Shown here: positions 51,567 to 59,298 of the stretch, piece after piece
Layout: every line of letters begins with the position of its first letter
Numbering within the stretch: the first letter of the stretch is position 1
Notes under the pieces: generated by a model
Seen by the model: only the letters and a program-made list of their open reading frames with translations
Databases searched by the model: none
What the model was told of the DNA's origin: nothing
NCBI GenBank assembly: GCA_035651595.1
Contig: DASRFJ010000185.1
Coordinates: 1-64,000 of the forward strand
Length of the DNA: 64,000 nucleotides
Reading direction: 5' to 3'
Source: JAFARZ01 sp035651595
Lineage (GTDB): Bacteria; Actinomycetota; Actinomycetes; Streptosporangiales; Streptosporangiaceae
Made by a program: the position numbers and the translations under genes

Positions 51567-52868
51567 TTAGAAGAAGGCGTGCACCACGTCACGCACCAGG
51601 CCGTCGTCGTCGACCACGGGCATCACCCGCCACTTGTCCAGGGTGGTGCACGGGTGGGAGATGCCGAAGCAGACCAGGTCGCCCGGCGCCAGTGCCGTCT
51701 GCTCAGGGACGGACACGTACGCGTGCTGGTCCATCAGCTTGGTGACCCGCCAGTCCGGTCCCGCCGAGGTACCGTCCGCGGTACGCAGCGGGACCGGCAG
51801 GCCGGCGTCGAATCCCGCGTCGCGCCGGCCGAAACCGAGGATCGCCAGGCCCGGCTCGGGCCGGGACCACACCTGGGCCCAGAGCTCGATCGCGGGCCGG
51901 AACTCCGGTGTGCCGGCGATGCCGCGCGCGCCGGGGGACATCCGCGCGTAAATGCCGTGGTCGTGGGCCAGGTACGCGCCGCTGCGCAGCACCACGCGAA
52001 AGCCGTCCGTACCGCCCATGGTCAGCTGCTCGGTGACCAGGTCGAAGCACGTGCTGCCGCCGGCGGACACGACGAAGTCCGCCGCGTCGCCGGGTCGCAG
52101 CGTGTCGGCCAGCCGGCGGAGCCGCCGGCAGAACTCGGTGACACGGGCGAGCATCTCGGACGTGTCGTCGTGGCCGATGGTGCCCTCGAACCCGGAGACG
52201 CCGGCCAGCCGCAGGCCCGGGGTCGCGCTGACCGCCTTGGCGACCGCGAGGGCTTCCTCGTCGGTGCGGCAGCCAGTCCGGCCGTCAGCGTGGCCGATCT
52301 CGACCAGGACGGGGAGTGGTCGGACGGGAAGGTCGTGCCCTGAGGTCGAGCCACCGTACGTTCTGGCCAGAAATTCTGTGGTTTTAATGTCGTCGACGTA
52401 GCACAGCGGCTCGAAGTCCGGGTCGGCGGCCATCTCGGCGGCCAGCCAGGCGATCCCGGCCGCGTCGGTGAGCTCGTTGGCGAGCAGCAGGCGGCCGAAG
52501 CCGAAGTCGCGGTAGACGCGCAGCTGGCCGATGGAAGCGACGGTGATGGCCCAGGCGCCGTGGGCGATCTGGAGGGCGGCGAGCTCGGGGGACATGTGGG
52601 TCTTGCCGTGCGGGGCGTGGTCGACGCCGTGGCGCGCGCAGTAATCGGCCATGGCCCGCGCGTTCGCTTGGAGAGCGCTTTCCCGGAGGGCGAGCACCGG
52701 GTAGTTGAGGCCGGCCAGGTGCAGCGGCGGGTGCGCCCGCGCCATCGAGGCGGCGCAGACCGCGTCCTGGCAGGCGAAGCCCTTCTCGGTGGTGTCGATG
52801 GGGCGCGCGCGGAGCGCTTCGAGGCGTTCCGCGAGACGCGGGGGGAGTCCGCTGTCGGTTATCAGCAC
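51567..52868 (-). CDS. PLP-dependent amino-acid deaminase (D-serine dehydratase/D-threonine aldolase-like)
   Basis: A 433-residue enzyme with an alanine-racemase-type N-terminal barrel: the PLP lysine is expected in VDHAPHGKTHMSPELAALQI; other parts are PVLVEIGHADGRTGCRT and FVVSAGGSTCFDLV. The C-terminal domain ends with the metal-site-like HxC in VCFGISHPCTTLDKW, as in the DSD1-like D-serine dehydratase family. Substrate is probably a D-amino acid or hydroxy-amino acid; it cannot be specified. GTG start three bases after the CGNR gene stop, so the two form an operon. Confidence 0.86.
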   Translation of the reverse strand: MLITDSGLPPRLAERLEALRARPIDTTEKGFACQDAVCAASMARAHPPLHLAGLNYPVLALRESALQANARAMADYCARHGVDHAPHGKTHMSPELAALQIAHGAWAITVASIGQLRVYRDFGFGRLLLANELTDAAGIAWLAAEMAADPDFEPLCYVDDIKTTEFLARTYGGSTSGHDLPVRPLPVLVEIGHADGRTGCRTDEEALAVAKAVSATPGLRLAGVSGFEGTIGHDDTSEMLARVTEFCRRLRRLADTLRPGDAADFVVSAGGSTCFDLVTEQLTMGGTDGFRVVLRSGAYLAHDHGIYARMSPGARGIAGTPEFRPAIELWAQVWSRPEPGLAILGFGRRDAGFDAGLPVPLRTADGTSAGPDWRVTKLMDQHAYVSVPEQTALAPGDLVCFGISHPCTTLDKWRVMPVVDDDGLVRDVVHAFF

Positions 52869-52871
52869 CCT

Positions 52872-53381
52872 TCAGACGCTATCGCCTGGGTGATGGCGGG
52901 CGTAGTGCCTGGCCGCGCGGACCCGGGCCGCGCAGCGGGTGGAGCACCACTGGCGGGCGCCGTGGCTGCGCAGGTACCACCGGATGCAGCCGTGCGCGCC
53001 GCAGGCGTGCAGCCGCGCCGCGGCCGGGCCGGCCAGCAGCGCGATCGCATCGGCGGCCAGCGCGGCTTGGCTGCCGTTGGCGGTGCGGTAGCTCGTCTCG
53101 CGGGGGCCGGAATCGTCCCAGGTCAGCTGCGTAACGAGCGGTCCGGTGGCGGCGGCCTCGTTGACCGCGGCGAGAGCGCCGGGCGGCGGCGCCGTCGCGG
53201 TCTCGTACGCCTCGAACAGGACGCGGATCGCCTCGCGAAGCTCTCGGAGCCGCGCGGCGTCCTCGCCCTCGAGCAGATCGGCCTCCGCGCCGCCAGGCAG
53301 CAGCAGCCGCGTGTTCACCAGCGCGAGGGAGGGGAAGTCCTGCTCGCCTTCGGCCGGCTTCGGTTTGACTGTCACGGACAT
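52872..53381 (-). CDS. CGNR zinc-finger (ABATE-domain) putative regulator
   Basis: A 169-residue protein with an N-terminal ABATE-like domain (LALVNTRLLLPGGAEADLLE) and a C-terminal zinc finger: CGAHGCIRWYLRSHGARQWC then STRCAARVRAARHYA. The four Cys are kept, but the name-giving CGNR is CAAR here. Such proteins are taken to be stress-linked DNA-binding regulators. First gene of the operon with the deaminase; a 30-base inverted repeat stands ten bases upstream and may be its own operator. No ribosome site is obvious. Confidence 0.82.
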   Translation of the reverse strand: MSVTVKPKPAEGEQDFPSLALVNTRLLLPGGAEADLLEGEDAARLRELREAIRVLFEAYETATAPPPGALAAVNEAAATGPLVTQLTWDDSGPRETSYRTANGSQAALAADAIALLAGPAAARLHACGAHGCIRWYLRSHGARQWCSTRCAARVRAARHYARHHPGDSV

Positions 53382-53390
53382 GAGGATAGT

Positions 53391-53420
53391 CTAACGCTAA
53401 ATTACTAGTTTCAGCGTTAG
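53391..53420. promoter_or_regulatory. Inverted repeat between divergent CGNR and MBL genes
   Basis: CTAACGCT (53391-53398) and AGCGTTAG (53413-53420) are perfect inverted arms around an AT-rich 14-base centre. It sits 10 bases before the CGNR start and 11 bases before the MBL start, overlapping the start of that gene's ribosome site (GGAG). Suits a dimeric repressor acting on both genes. Confidence 0.7.
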
Positions 53421-53431
53421 GAGATGTCGCG

Positions 53432-54205
53432 ATGGGCGATGTGCGCATCCGGGTGGCCGGCGGACCGACGGCGATACTGGAGATCGGCGGACTTCGGCTG
53501 GTCACCGACCCGACGTTCGACGCACCTGGCACGTATCCGCTGGGGGACGGTTCCGTCCTTACCAAGACCGCACCCGCCGCGTTCGGGCCCGCTGCCATCG
53601 GGCCGGCCGACGCGGTCCTGCTGTCGCACGACCAGCACGCCGACAACCTCGACGACTCCGGCCGCGCCTACCTGCGCCAGGTGCCGCGGACGATCACCAC
53701 GAGCAGCGCTGCCGCGCGGCTGGCGGCCGACCTCGGTGACGCCGTCACCGGGCTGGCGCCCTGGGAGTCCGTCCCGGTCGGCGACCTGGTCGTCACCGCG
53801 GTCCCGGCGCGGCACGGGCCGGCGGGATGCGAGCCGGTCATGGGCGAGGTCACCGGTTTCGTGCTGACCGGGGACGGCGTGCCTTCGGTGTACCTGAGCG
53901 GGGACAACGCGTGGCTCGGCGCGGTTGAGAACGTCGCCGCGCGGTTCGGCCCGGTCGGCATCGCGATCCTGTTCGCGGGTGCGGCAAGCGCCCCGGCCCG
54001 GTTCGATGGCGCGCTGCTCACGATCGACAGCGCGCAGGCCGCCACGGCCGCGCGGCTGCTCGGCGCGGGGACCGTGGTGCCGGTCCACTACAACAGCTGG
54101 GCGCACCTGCACGAGGGCGCGGATTCGCTTCGGGCGGCATTCGACGCTCTGGGACTCGGCGGCCGCCTGGTGCTGCTCGCCCCCGGCGAGGAAGCGGTCA
54201 TCTGA
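53432..54205 (+). CDS. Metallo-beta-lactamase-fold hydrolase (UlaG-like)
   Basis: A 257-residue protein with the beta-lactamase-like fold: GGLRLVTDPTFDAPGTYPLG, the metal-site region LLSHDQHADNLDD (HxxHxD-like with substituted spacing), AVPARHGPAG, SVYLSGDNAWLGAV and VVPVHYNSWAHLHE. This pattern is that of the UlaG/L-ascorbate-6-phosphate-lactonase-like branch, whose bacterial members are mostly uncharacterised. Divergent from the CGNR regulator gene across a 50-base gap. The ATG at 53432 has GGAG 8 bases upstream; the ATG at 53424 is out of frame. Confidence 0.85.
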   Translation: MGDVRIRVAGGPTAILEIGGLRLVTDPTFDAPGTYPLGDGSVLTKTAPAAFGPAAIGPADAVLLSHDQHADNLDDSGRAYLRQVPRTITTSSAAARLAADLGDAVTGLAPWESVPVGDLVVTAVPARHGPAGCEPVMGEVTGFVLTGDGVPSVYLSGDNAWLGAVENVAARFGPVGIAILFAGAASAPARFDGALLTIDSAQAATAARLLGAGTVVPVHYNSWAHLHEGADSLRAAFDALGLGGRLVLLAPGEEAVI

Positions 54206-54326
54206 CCGTAAGGATTTTCCGCTGCGGTCTCCGAGACGGTTCTCTAACGTTGGGTGTGGGACGCCAGCTTGCCAGTAAGGACGCGCTCAGCGCGCGTTCA
54301 CCGCGGCAAGAGAGGAGTCCTTGCTC

Positions 54327-55469
54327 ATGTCCGACCGCTATACCGCACGCTCCGGCCGCCGCCGCCACACCCGCCTCGGCAGGCGGCGCCGGAACGGGCG
54401 GCTTGTCCCGTGGCTGGTCGCCTTCCTCGTCAGCATGGGTCTTATCGTCGCCGGATTCCAGCTCGCGCACGGCAGCGGCGGTGTGCTGAGAACGTCGGCG
54501 GATGTGCGGGGGGCGGATGTGCGGGGGATGGACGGCTGGGGACGCGGCGGCTTTCCGATGATGCCAGGGTCCGGATCTGGACTTGGATCTGGATCGGCCG
54601 GGCTCGGGCCGGTCAACGCCGCCGACGAGATGAGCGCGAACTGGGCCGGTTACGCCGCCACCGGCGCGGCCGGGTCGCAGACCAGCGTGTCCGCGTCCTG
54701 GGCGGAGCCGGCGGTGACCTGCACCGGCGGCGGGCAGACGTTCTCCGCGTTCTGGGTGGGCCTGGACGGCGACGGGACGGCCACCGTCGAGCAGACCGGC
54801 ACCGAGGCCGACTGCTCGGGCGGGGCGGCCACCTATCAGGGCTGGTACGAGATCTTCCCGAACGCCCCCGTCTTCTACAACAACCCCGTGCAACCCGGCG
54901 ACGCGATGAGCGCCACGGTCGTGTCCCAGGGCAACGGCATGTTCCAGCTGACCCTGTCCGACGCCACGGCTGGGTGGAATCAGTCCACCCAGCAGAGCGA
55001 GCCGAACGCGCAACTCGGGTCCGCGGAGATCATCGCGGAGGCACCGAGCGACGGTCAGCAAGTGCTGCCGCTCGCGAACTTCGGCACCGTCGGGTTCACC
55101 AACGCGACCGTGGACAATCAGGCGCTCGGCGGGGCGAACGCCGCGGCGATCACGATGGGGGCCGGCGGCACGACGCTGGCAACGCCTTCGGCGCTCAACG
55201 GCGGAAACGCGTTCACCGTCACCTGGAACGCCAGCAACGCCAGCAACGCCGGCGCCGCGGGTGCGGGTACCGGCGGTGCGGGCGCCGGCAACGGCAACGG
55301 TGACGCCAGCAACGGCTGGCCCGTCAGCGATACCAGCGGCACCGGCGGCGCCAGCGGCACCCGCGGCACCGGCGGCACCGGCGGCACCAGCGGCACCGGC
55401 GGCACCAGCGGCACCGGCGGCACCGGCGGCTCGCCCGCGAGCGCCCCCTGGTGGGGGTCGGGCTATTGA
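54327..55469 (+). CDS. G1-family glutamic endopeptidase (eqolisin-like), membrane-anchored or secreted
   Basis: The 380-residue protein has a basic N-terminus and a hydrophobic segment LVPWLVAFLVSMGLIVAGF (about residues 28-46), a Gly/Ser/Met-rich linker, then the G1 domain from MSANWAGYAATGAAGSQ. The catalytic Gln/Glu pair is visible as Gln156 in VEQTGTEADC and Glu238 in EIIAEAPSDG. The C-terminus is a Gly-Thr-Ser repeat (GTGGTSGTGGTSGTGG) encoded by 9- and 18-base DNA repeats at about 55326-55430. G1 peptidases usually work at acid pH. ATG 54327 preferred over the TTG at 54321; single-gene unit. Confidence 0.88.
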   Translation: MSDRYTARSGRRRHTRLGRRRRNGRLVPWLVAFLVSMGLIVAGFQLAHGSGGVLRTSADVRGADVRGMDGWGRGGFPMMPGSGSGLGSGSAGLGPVNAADEMSANWAGYAATGAAGSQTSVSASWAEPAVTCTGGGQTFSAFWVGLDGDGTATVEQTGTEADCSGGAATYQGWYEIFPNAPVFYNNPVQPGDAMSATVVSQGNGMFQLTLSDATAGWNQSTQQSEPNAQLGSAEIIAEAPSDGQQVLPLANFGTVGFTNATVDNQALGGANAAAITMGAGGTTLATPSALNGGNAFTVTWNASNASNAGAAGAGTGGAGAGNGNGDASNGWPVSDTSGTGGASGTRGTGGTGGTSGTGGTSGTGGTGGSPASAPWWGSGY

Positions 55470-55536
55470 GCTAGCTCACTCCAGCCACAGCCGTCCCAGC
55501 GGACCCAAACCACCGCTTGTCCCGGGCTCCGAAGGC

Positions 55537-55640
55537 GGTCCGGAAAAGATTGCGGACACTTACCCCCCGAACTGGTGGGGTAAGTGTCCGCAATAATCTG
55601 GACCCCCCAATCAGGTGCCCGAAATACGACCATATATCCG
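55537..55640 (+). repeat. Dispersed two-hairpin element, copy 4
   Basis: Left flank GGTCCGGAAAAG, then core arms 55549-55566 and 55577-55594 pairing over 18 bases around CCGAACTGGT (the same inner sequence as copy 3), then CTGG and a diverged second part ending near GCCCGAAAT and ATATCC. It lies 79 bases past the G1 peptidase stop and 130 bases past the stop of the convergent membrane-protein gene. Confidence 0.85.
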
Positions 55641-55724
55641 GTTCGTCAACGGGACGGCCCGCCGAGCGCGCGTTGCCTCCGGGCGACAAAAGGCGCGGAA
55701 GGCAACCGCGCCCGCGAACCCCGG

Positions 55725-56909
55725 CTAGCGCACGAATGGCCTCGCCGCACTCGCGACAGCAGCCACTCTGGAAACGTCAGCAATACTAGCAACATTAGCC
55801 GCACCAACCACGCCCGGCACACCAGAACCGACAGCCACACCCGCCGCGCTCACACCACGGCGGCGACCGAGCCTGCAAACCACGACGATCACGCACGCGA
55901 TCAGGGCCGAAGGCAGGTAGAGCAGCACGCCAGAGGACTCGATCGCGTTGATCCCCTCGAGGGACCAGATGAGGTCAGCGGCCAGCTTGTCCGCCCAGAT
56001 GTACGCGAACGGGATCATCGACACCGCGAACAGCGCCAGCACGCGCCGTCCGACGGCGGTGAACAGGCAGCCTGCCGACGCGAGCACGAGCACGCTGGCG
56101 ATCAGCAGGTCCCCGCCGATGCCGGTGACCTCGGTCGGCTGGAGCGGGGCGAGGCCGCTCAGCCCGCCTGGCACCGGCGCGGCGGTCGCCCAGGTGTCCG
56201 TCAGGTAGCCGGTCAGTGTGAATCCGCCCAGGCTGAAGCCGCCGAGGATCAGTGCGACGACCGTGATCGACGTGACGCCCCACCAGCGCAGCACAGCCAG
56301 CCCGCGCCCGGCCTCGCGCGACAGCAGCAGCCCGACGGCGGCGGTGAGCGCGAGCAGCACAGAGAACGCGATGGCCGGCGAGGAGTACGTGGGCAGCAGG
56401 AACAGCTGGCCGAGGGCCAGCGCCACCGCCACCACGCCGGCGAGCCGGCGCGGACCAAGGAGCGAAAGACACGCCAGCAGCGGCGCGCCGATGGTCAGCG
56501 GCCAGTCCGGCACGGACATCGAAACCGTCAGCGAGGGATGTCCGATCACCAGGCTCGCCACGGCCTGCGGGAGGCCGAACTGCGCCAGCATCGAGACCAG
56601 CAGGAGCAGCGGCGCGACCACGCTCGTCACGGCCAGCGCGTCACTCCATCGCTCGTCGCGGACCAGTCCGCCGAACAAGCCGAGCAACCCGTGCCGGCGG
56701 TAGCGCTGCCGAACGGACCAGATCCAGATCCGGACCGCCCCGCCGAACAGGTCGGCCAGGTCGGCCAGGTGAGCCAGCGTGCCCCCGGTCGCCCCGGCGA
56801 GCAGCACGCCGACGATCTCGTCGGCGTGCTCCGCCCGGTGCGCGGCCGGGTACAGGGCGAGCAGCATGCGGTAGCGGCGTTCGAGACTCCAGGCCGCAAC
56901 CTCGCTCAT
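55725..56909 (-). CDS. Polytopic membrane protein of unknown function (PadR-linked)
   Basis: The 394-residue protein begins with a cytoplasmic SLERRYRMLLALYPAAHRAE segment, seen in many actinobacterial proteins encoded beside PadR regulators, followed by about nine hydrophobic segments (for example APLLLLVSMLAQFGL and LLIASVLVLASAGCLF). No transporter or enzyme motif is recognised. Its start overlaps the PadR stop by four bases (ATGA), so the regulator comes first in a two-gene operon and probably controls it. Confidence 0.75.
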   Translation of the reverse strand: MSEVAAWSLERRYRMLLALYPAAHRAEHADEIVGVLLAGATGGTLAHLADLADLFGGAVRIWIWSVRQRYRRHGLLGLFGGLVRDERWSDALAVTSVVAPLLLLVSMLAQFGLPQAVASLVIGHPSLTVSMSVPDWPLTIGAPLLACLSLLGPRRLAGVVAVALALGQLFLLPTYSSPAIAFSVLLALTAAVGLLLSREAGRGLAVLRWWGVTSITVVALILGGFSLGGFTLTGYLTDTWATAAPVPGGLSGLAPLQPTEVTGIGGDLLIASVLVLASAGCLFTAVGRRVLALFAVSMIPFAYIWADKLAADLIWSLEGINAIESSGVLLYLPSALIACVIVVVCRLGRRRGVSAAGVAVGSGVPGVVGAANVASIADVSRVAAVASAARPFVR

Positions 56910-57223
56910 GCTGTGCCTCCCGCCATGCCTAGCCGGAACGCGGCGGCAGCGACGTTCGCGCGCATGTGCTCGACTTCCGCGGCGAGCTGATGCGTGCCCT
57001 CGGGGGTGATCCGGTAGTAGCGGCGCAGCCGCCCATCGACGATCTCCTCCTTGTCACCTTCGACCAGGCCATCGGCCCGGAGCCGGTCCAGCGCGGCGTA
57101 CAAGGTGCCTGCCCGGAGCCGGACGCGCCCGTCGGAGATCCGGGCGACATCGGTCATGATGCCGTAACCGTGCTGAGCCCCCGCGGCCAGCGCGGTAAGT
57201 ATCAGGAACGTCGGCTCTTGCAT
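56906..57223 (-). CDS. PadR-family transcriptional regulator
   Basis: A 105-residue winged-helix regulator: FLILTALAAGAQHGYGIMTD, VRLRAGTLYAALDRLRADGL, and the wing DGRLRRYYRITPEGTHQL. ATG 57223 gives the normal short PadR length; the open frame continues upstream to 57268 without support. AAGAAGG lies before the ATG. Operon partner is the membrane protein downstream. Confidence 0.9.
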   Translation of the reverse strand: MQEPTFLILTALAAGAQHGYGIMTDVARISDGRVRLRAGTLYAALDRLRADGLVEGDKEEIVDGRLRRYYRITPEGTHQLAAEVEHMRANVAAAAFRLGMAGGTA

Positions 57224-57632
57224 TGCCTTCTTGCGCACAGCACCTTTATATGCAGTTCGCCGGTACATCTCAATCTGTTTGCTGGTTCGCTCGCGGGCGG
57301 GGCTGATCTTTCTAGTTCGCTCGCGGGCGGGGCGCTTTGAGGCGTCGCCTTCCCTCCTCGCTCACGACTTCGTCGCTCGCTCGTCGGTCCAGGCAACGCC
57401 GCGCCCCTGGCTTCGCGAACTGGCGCGCCAAATACAGAGCGATACGTAGCTTTCTGCGTACCAAAGTGACCGCTGTGAAGCATGTCTCATATCCCCGCAC
57501 CGACAGTGATATTCACCCTGTAACCGACTACGCACTGCTTGTTGCAATACGCCCGCAGTTATCTCATGATGGACATTGAGTAACCAAAGGCAGGGCCATA
57601 AACGCCGGGGGCCTGGACATAGAAGGGGCGCA
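57224..57632. other. Divergent gap with a short direct repeat
   Basis: Between the PadR and MFS genes; no gene supported. It contains GTTCGCTCGCGGGCGGGGC twice (57284-57302 and 57317-57335, 33 bases apart) and otherwise AT-richer sequence near 57440-57600 that may hold promoters. Confidence 0.5.
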
Positions 57633-58934
57633 GTGAACGGTGCTGCATCGCCGCGCGCCACGTTCCGCGACGTTTTCGCGGTTAGCGAATTCCGTAACCT
57701 CTGGTTCTCCGAAATGCTTTCCGTGGCCGGCGACCGCCTCGCGCTCGTCGCGCTGACGCTGTACGTCTACGACAAGACGAACTCCCCGCTGTACACGGCG
57801 ATCGCCTACGCGGCCGGTTACGTCCCGTGGGTGCTCGGCGGCTTCTTCCTCGGCACGATCGCCGACCGCAGGCCGCGGCGCGGGGTCATGGTCACCTGCG
57901 ACCTGGTCCGCACCGTGCTCGTCGCCGCGATGATCCTGCCGCGGATGCCGCTGGCCGGGCTGATCGCGCTGATGTTCGCGACCACGATGTTCGCGCCGCC
58001 GTTCGAGTCCGCTCGCGCGAGCATCACCCCGGACATCCTCAAGGGGGAGCACTACGTCCTTGGCACCGCGATCATCCAGACCACGTTCCTCGCGGGGCAG
58101 GTGGTCGGCGCGGCCGGGGGCGGCATCGCCGTCGCGTTCTTTCACGTCAAGCCGAGCCTGGTCATCGACGCGGCGACGTTCGTGCTGTCCGCGCTGCTGA
58201 TTCAGTTCGGCACCAAGAAGCGGGCACCCGCCGTCGCGCGCGACTCCGCCGTCGCCAAACAGCGTCCGATGGCGAACATGCGCGCCGGGTTCCGCCTGGT
58301 CTTCGGCAATACGGCGCTGCGCACGCTGATCATGTTCGGCTGGCTGGTCGTCTGGTACACGGTGCCGGAGGGAATAGCGGCGCCCTATGCGCGCGCCCTG
58401 CACGGCGGTTCGATCGCGACCGGAGCCGTCCTGGCTTCGGTAGTCCTCGCGACCGCGATCGTCACGCCACTGTTCAGCCGCATCCTCAACCCGCGAAGAC
58501 GCGTCGACTGGATGGGGCCGCTGGCCATCGCGTGCAACGGCTCCCTCGTGCTGATCGCGCTCCACCCCAGCCTGATCGCCAGCCTGGTGATCTTCTCGGC
58601 GTCGAGCGCGTTCGGGTGCTATCAGATCGCCGCGAACACCGCCTTCGTCGTCCGGGTACCGAACGAGCGAAGAGCTCAGGCCTTCGGTATCGCCAACATG
58701 GGCGTGATGATCGGGCAGGGACTGACGTTCGTGGCGGCTGGCGCCGCCGCGCAGATGTTCTCCCCGGCCGCGGTCATCGGCGTCGCGGGTGGTATCGGTA
58801 TGGTGCTGGCCATCATCTTCACCGCACAGTGGCGCCACGTGTCGCCACCAGGCGGACGTCATGCGGCTAGGAGGCGTCCCACTCCTGCCGCGCCGGTTAG
58901 AAGTAGAAGTAAGGTGCCGCTACGTGGGGCGTAG
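57633..58934 (+). CDS. MFS transporter (exporter type)
   Basis: From GTG 57633 (AAGGGG just upstream; the open frame reaches back to 57576) the product has 433 residues and about twelve hydrophobic segments. Motif-A-like GTIADRRPRRGVMVTCDLVR follows TM2; FATTMFAPPFESARASITPD and VRVPNERRAQAFGIANMG are family-like. This MFS_3 branch includes macrolide and siderophore exporters; the substrate is unknown. The C-terminal ~30 residues are basic and Pro-rich. No regulator is adjacent on the same strand; the PadR gene is divergent. Confidence 0.85.
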   Translation: MNGAASPRATFRDVFAVSEFRNLWFSEMLSVAGDRLALVALTLYVYDKTNSPLYTAIAYAAGYVPWVLGGFFLGTIADRRPRRGVMVTCDLVRTVLVAAMILPRMPLAGLIALMFATTMFAPPFESARASITPDILKGEHYVLGTAIIQTTFLAGQVVGAAGGGIAVAFFHVKPSLVIDAATFVLSALLIQFGTKKRAPAVARDSAVAKQRPMANMRAGFRLVFGNTALRTLIMFGWLVVWYTVPEGIAAPYARALHGGSIATGAVLASVVLATAIVTPLFSRILNPRRRVDWMGPLAIACNGSLVLIALHPSLIASLVIFSASSAFGCYQIAANTAFVVRVPNERRAQAFGIANMGVMIGQGLTFVAAGAAAQMFSPAAVIGVAGGIGMVLAIIFTAQWRHVSPPGGRHAARRRPTPAAPVRSRSKVPLRGA

Positions 58935-59298
58935 CGGACATTGGTTGCGGCAGTGACGTCGTCAGGTCCACGTGTCACGCATCGCAAATCTCCCTCTAAA
59001 AAGATCTCTATTTTGGGCAGAACGTGCTGTGGTATCAGGCCCAGGCCATGCGCATCTCCCTGCCCCTCCCTCCGGCAGCGATATGTACTTGTGACGACCC
59101 CCTCGCGCTGTGTACGCGGGGTAATCGTTGCTCGTTAATCCCCATTTAGCGCCCGGAATCCAGCGGATAAAGGCAAACGGCCGCAGATAGTACACAAGTC
59201 GGCCAAGATGAGCTAAGGTAGCTATACGGAGCTAGTCATTTACGGTGAGCTGCCGACTAGGTAGTTAAACCACTGAGCCCCAGCCGGAGCGGTGGCGC
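58935..59298. other. Long leader region before the diguanylate cyclase
   Basis: No gene supported. The last ~130 bases contain short inverted repeats (GGCCG...CGGCC around 59173-59202; TAGCTATACGGAGCTA around 59219) that could form a structured 5' leader. The known c-di-GMP (GEMM) riboswitch core was looked for and not found. Confidence 0.4.

Noticed and set aside
52660..52690. CebR-like cellulose operator (GAGAGCGCTTTCC)
   Set aside because: It lies within the coding region of the deaminase gene, departs from the TGGGAGCGCTCCCA consensus, and no cellulase start is near.
59160..59298. c-di-GMP (GEMM) riboswitch before the diguanylate cyclase
   Set aside because: GGCAAAC is present but the conserved GACGCAAAGCC segment and the second tetraloop receptor are missing.
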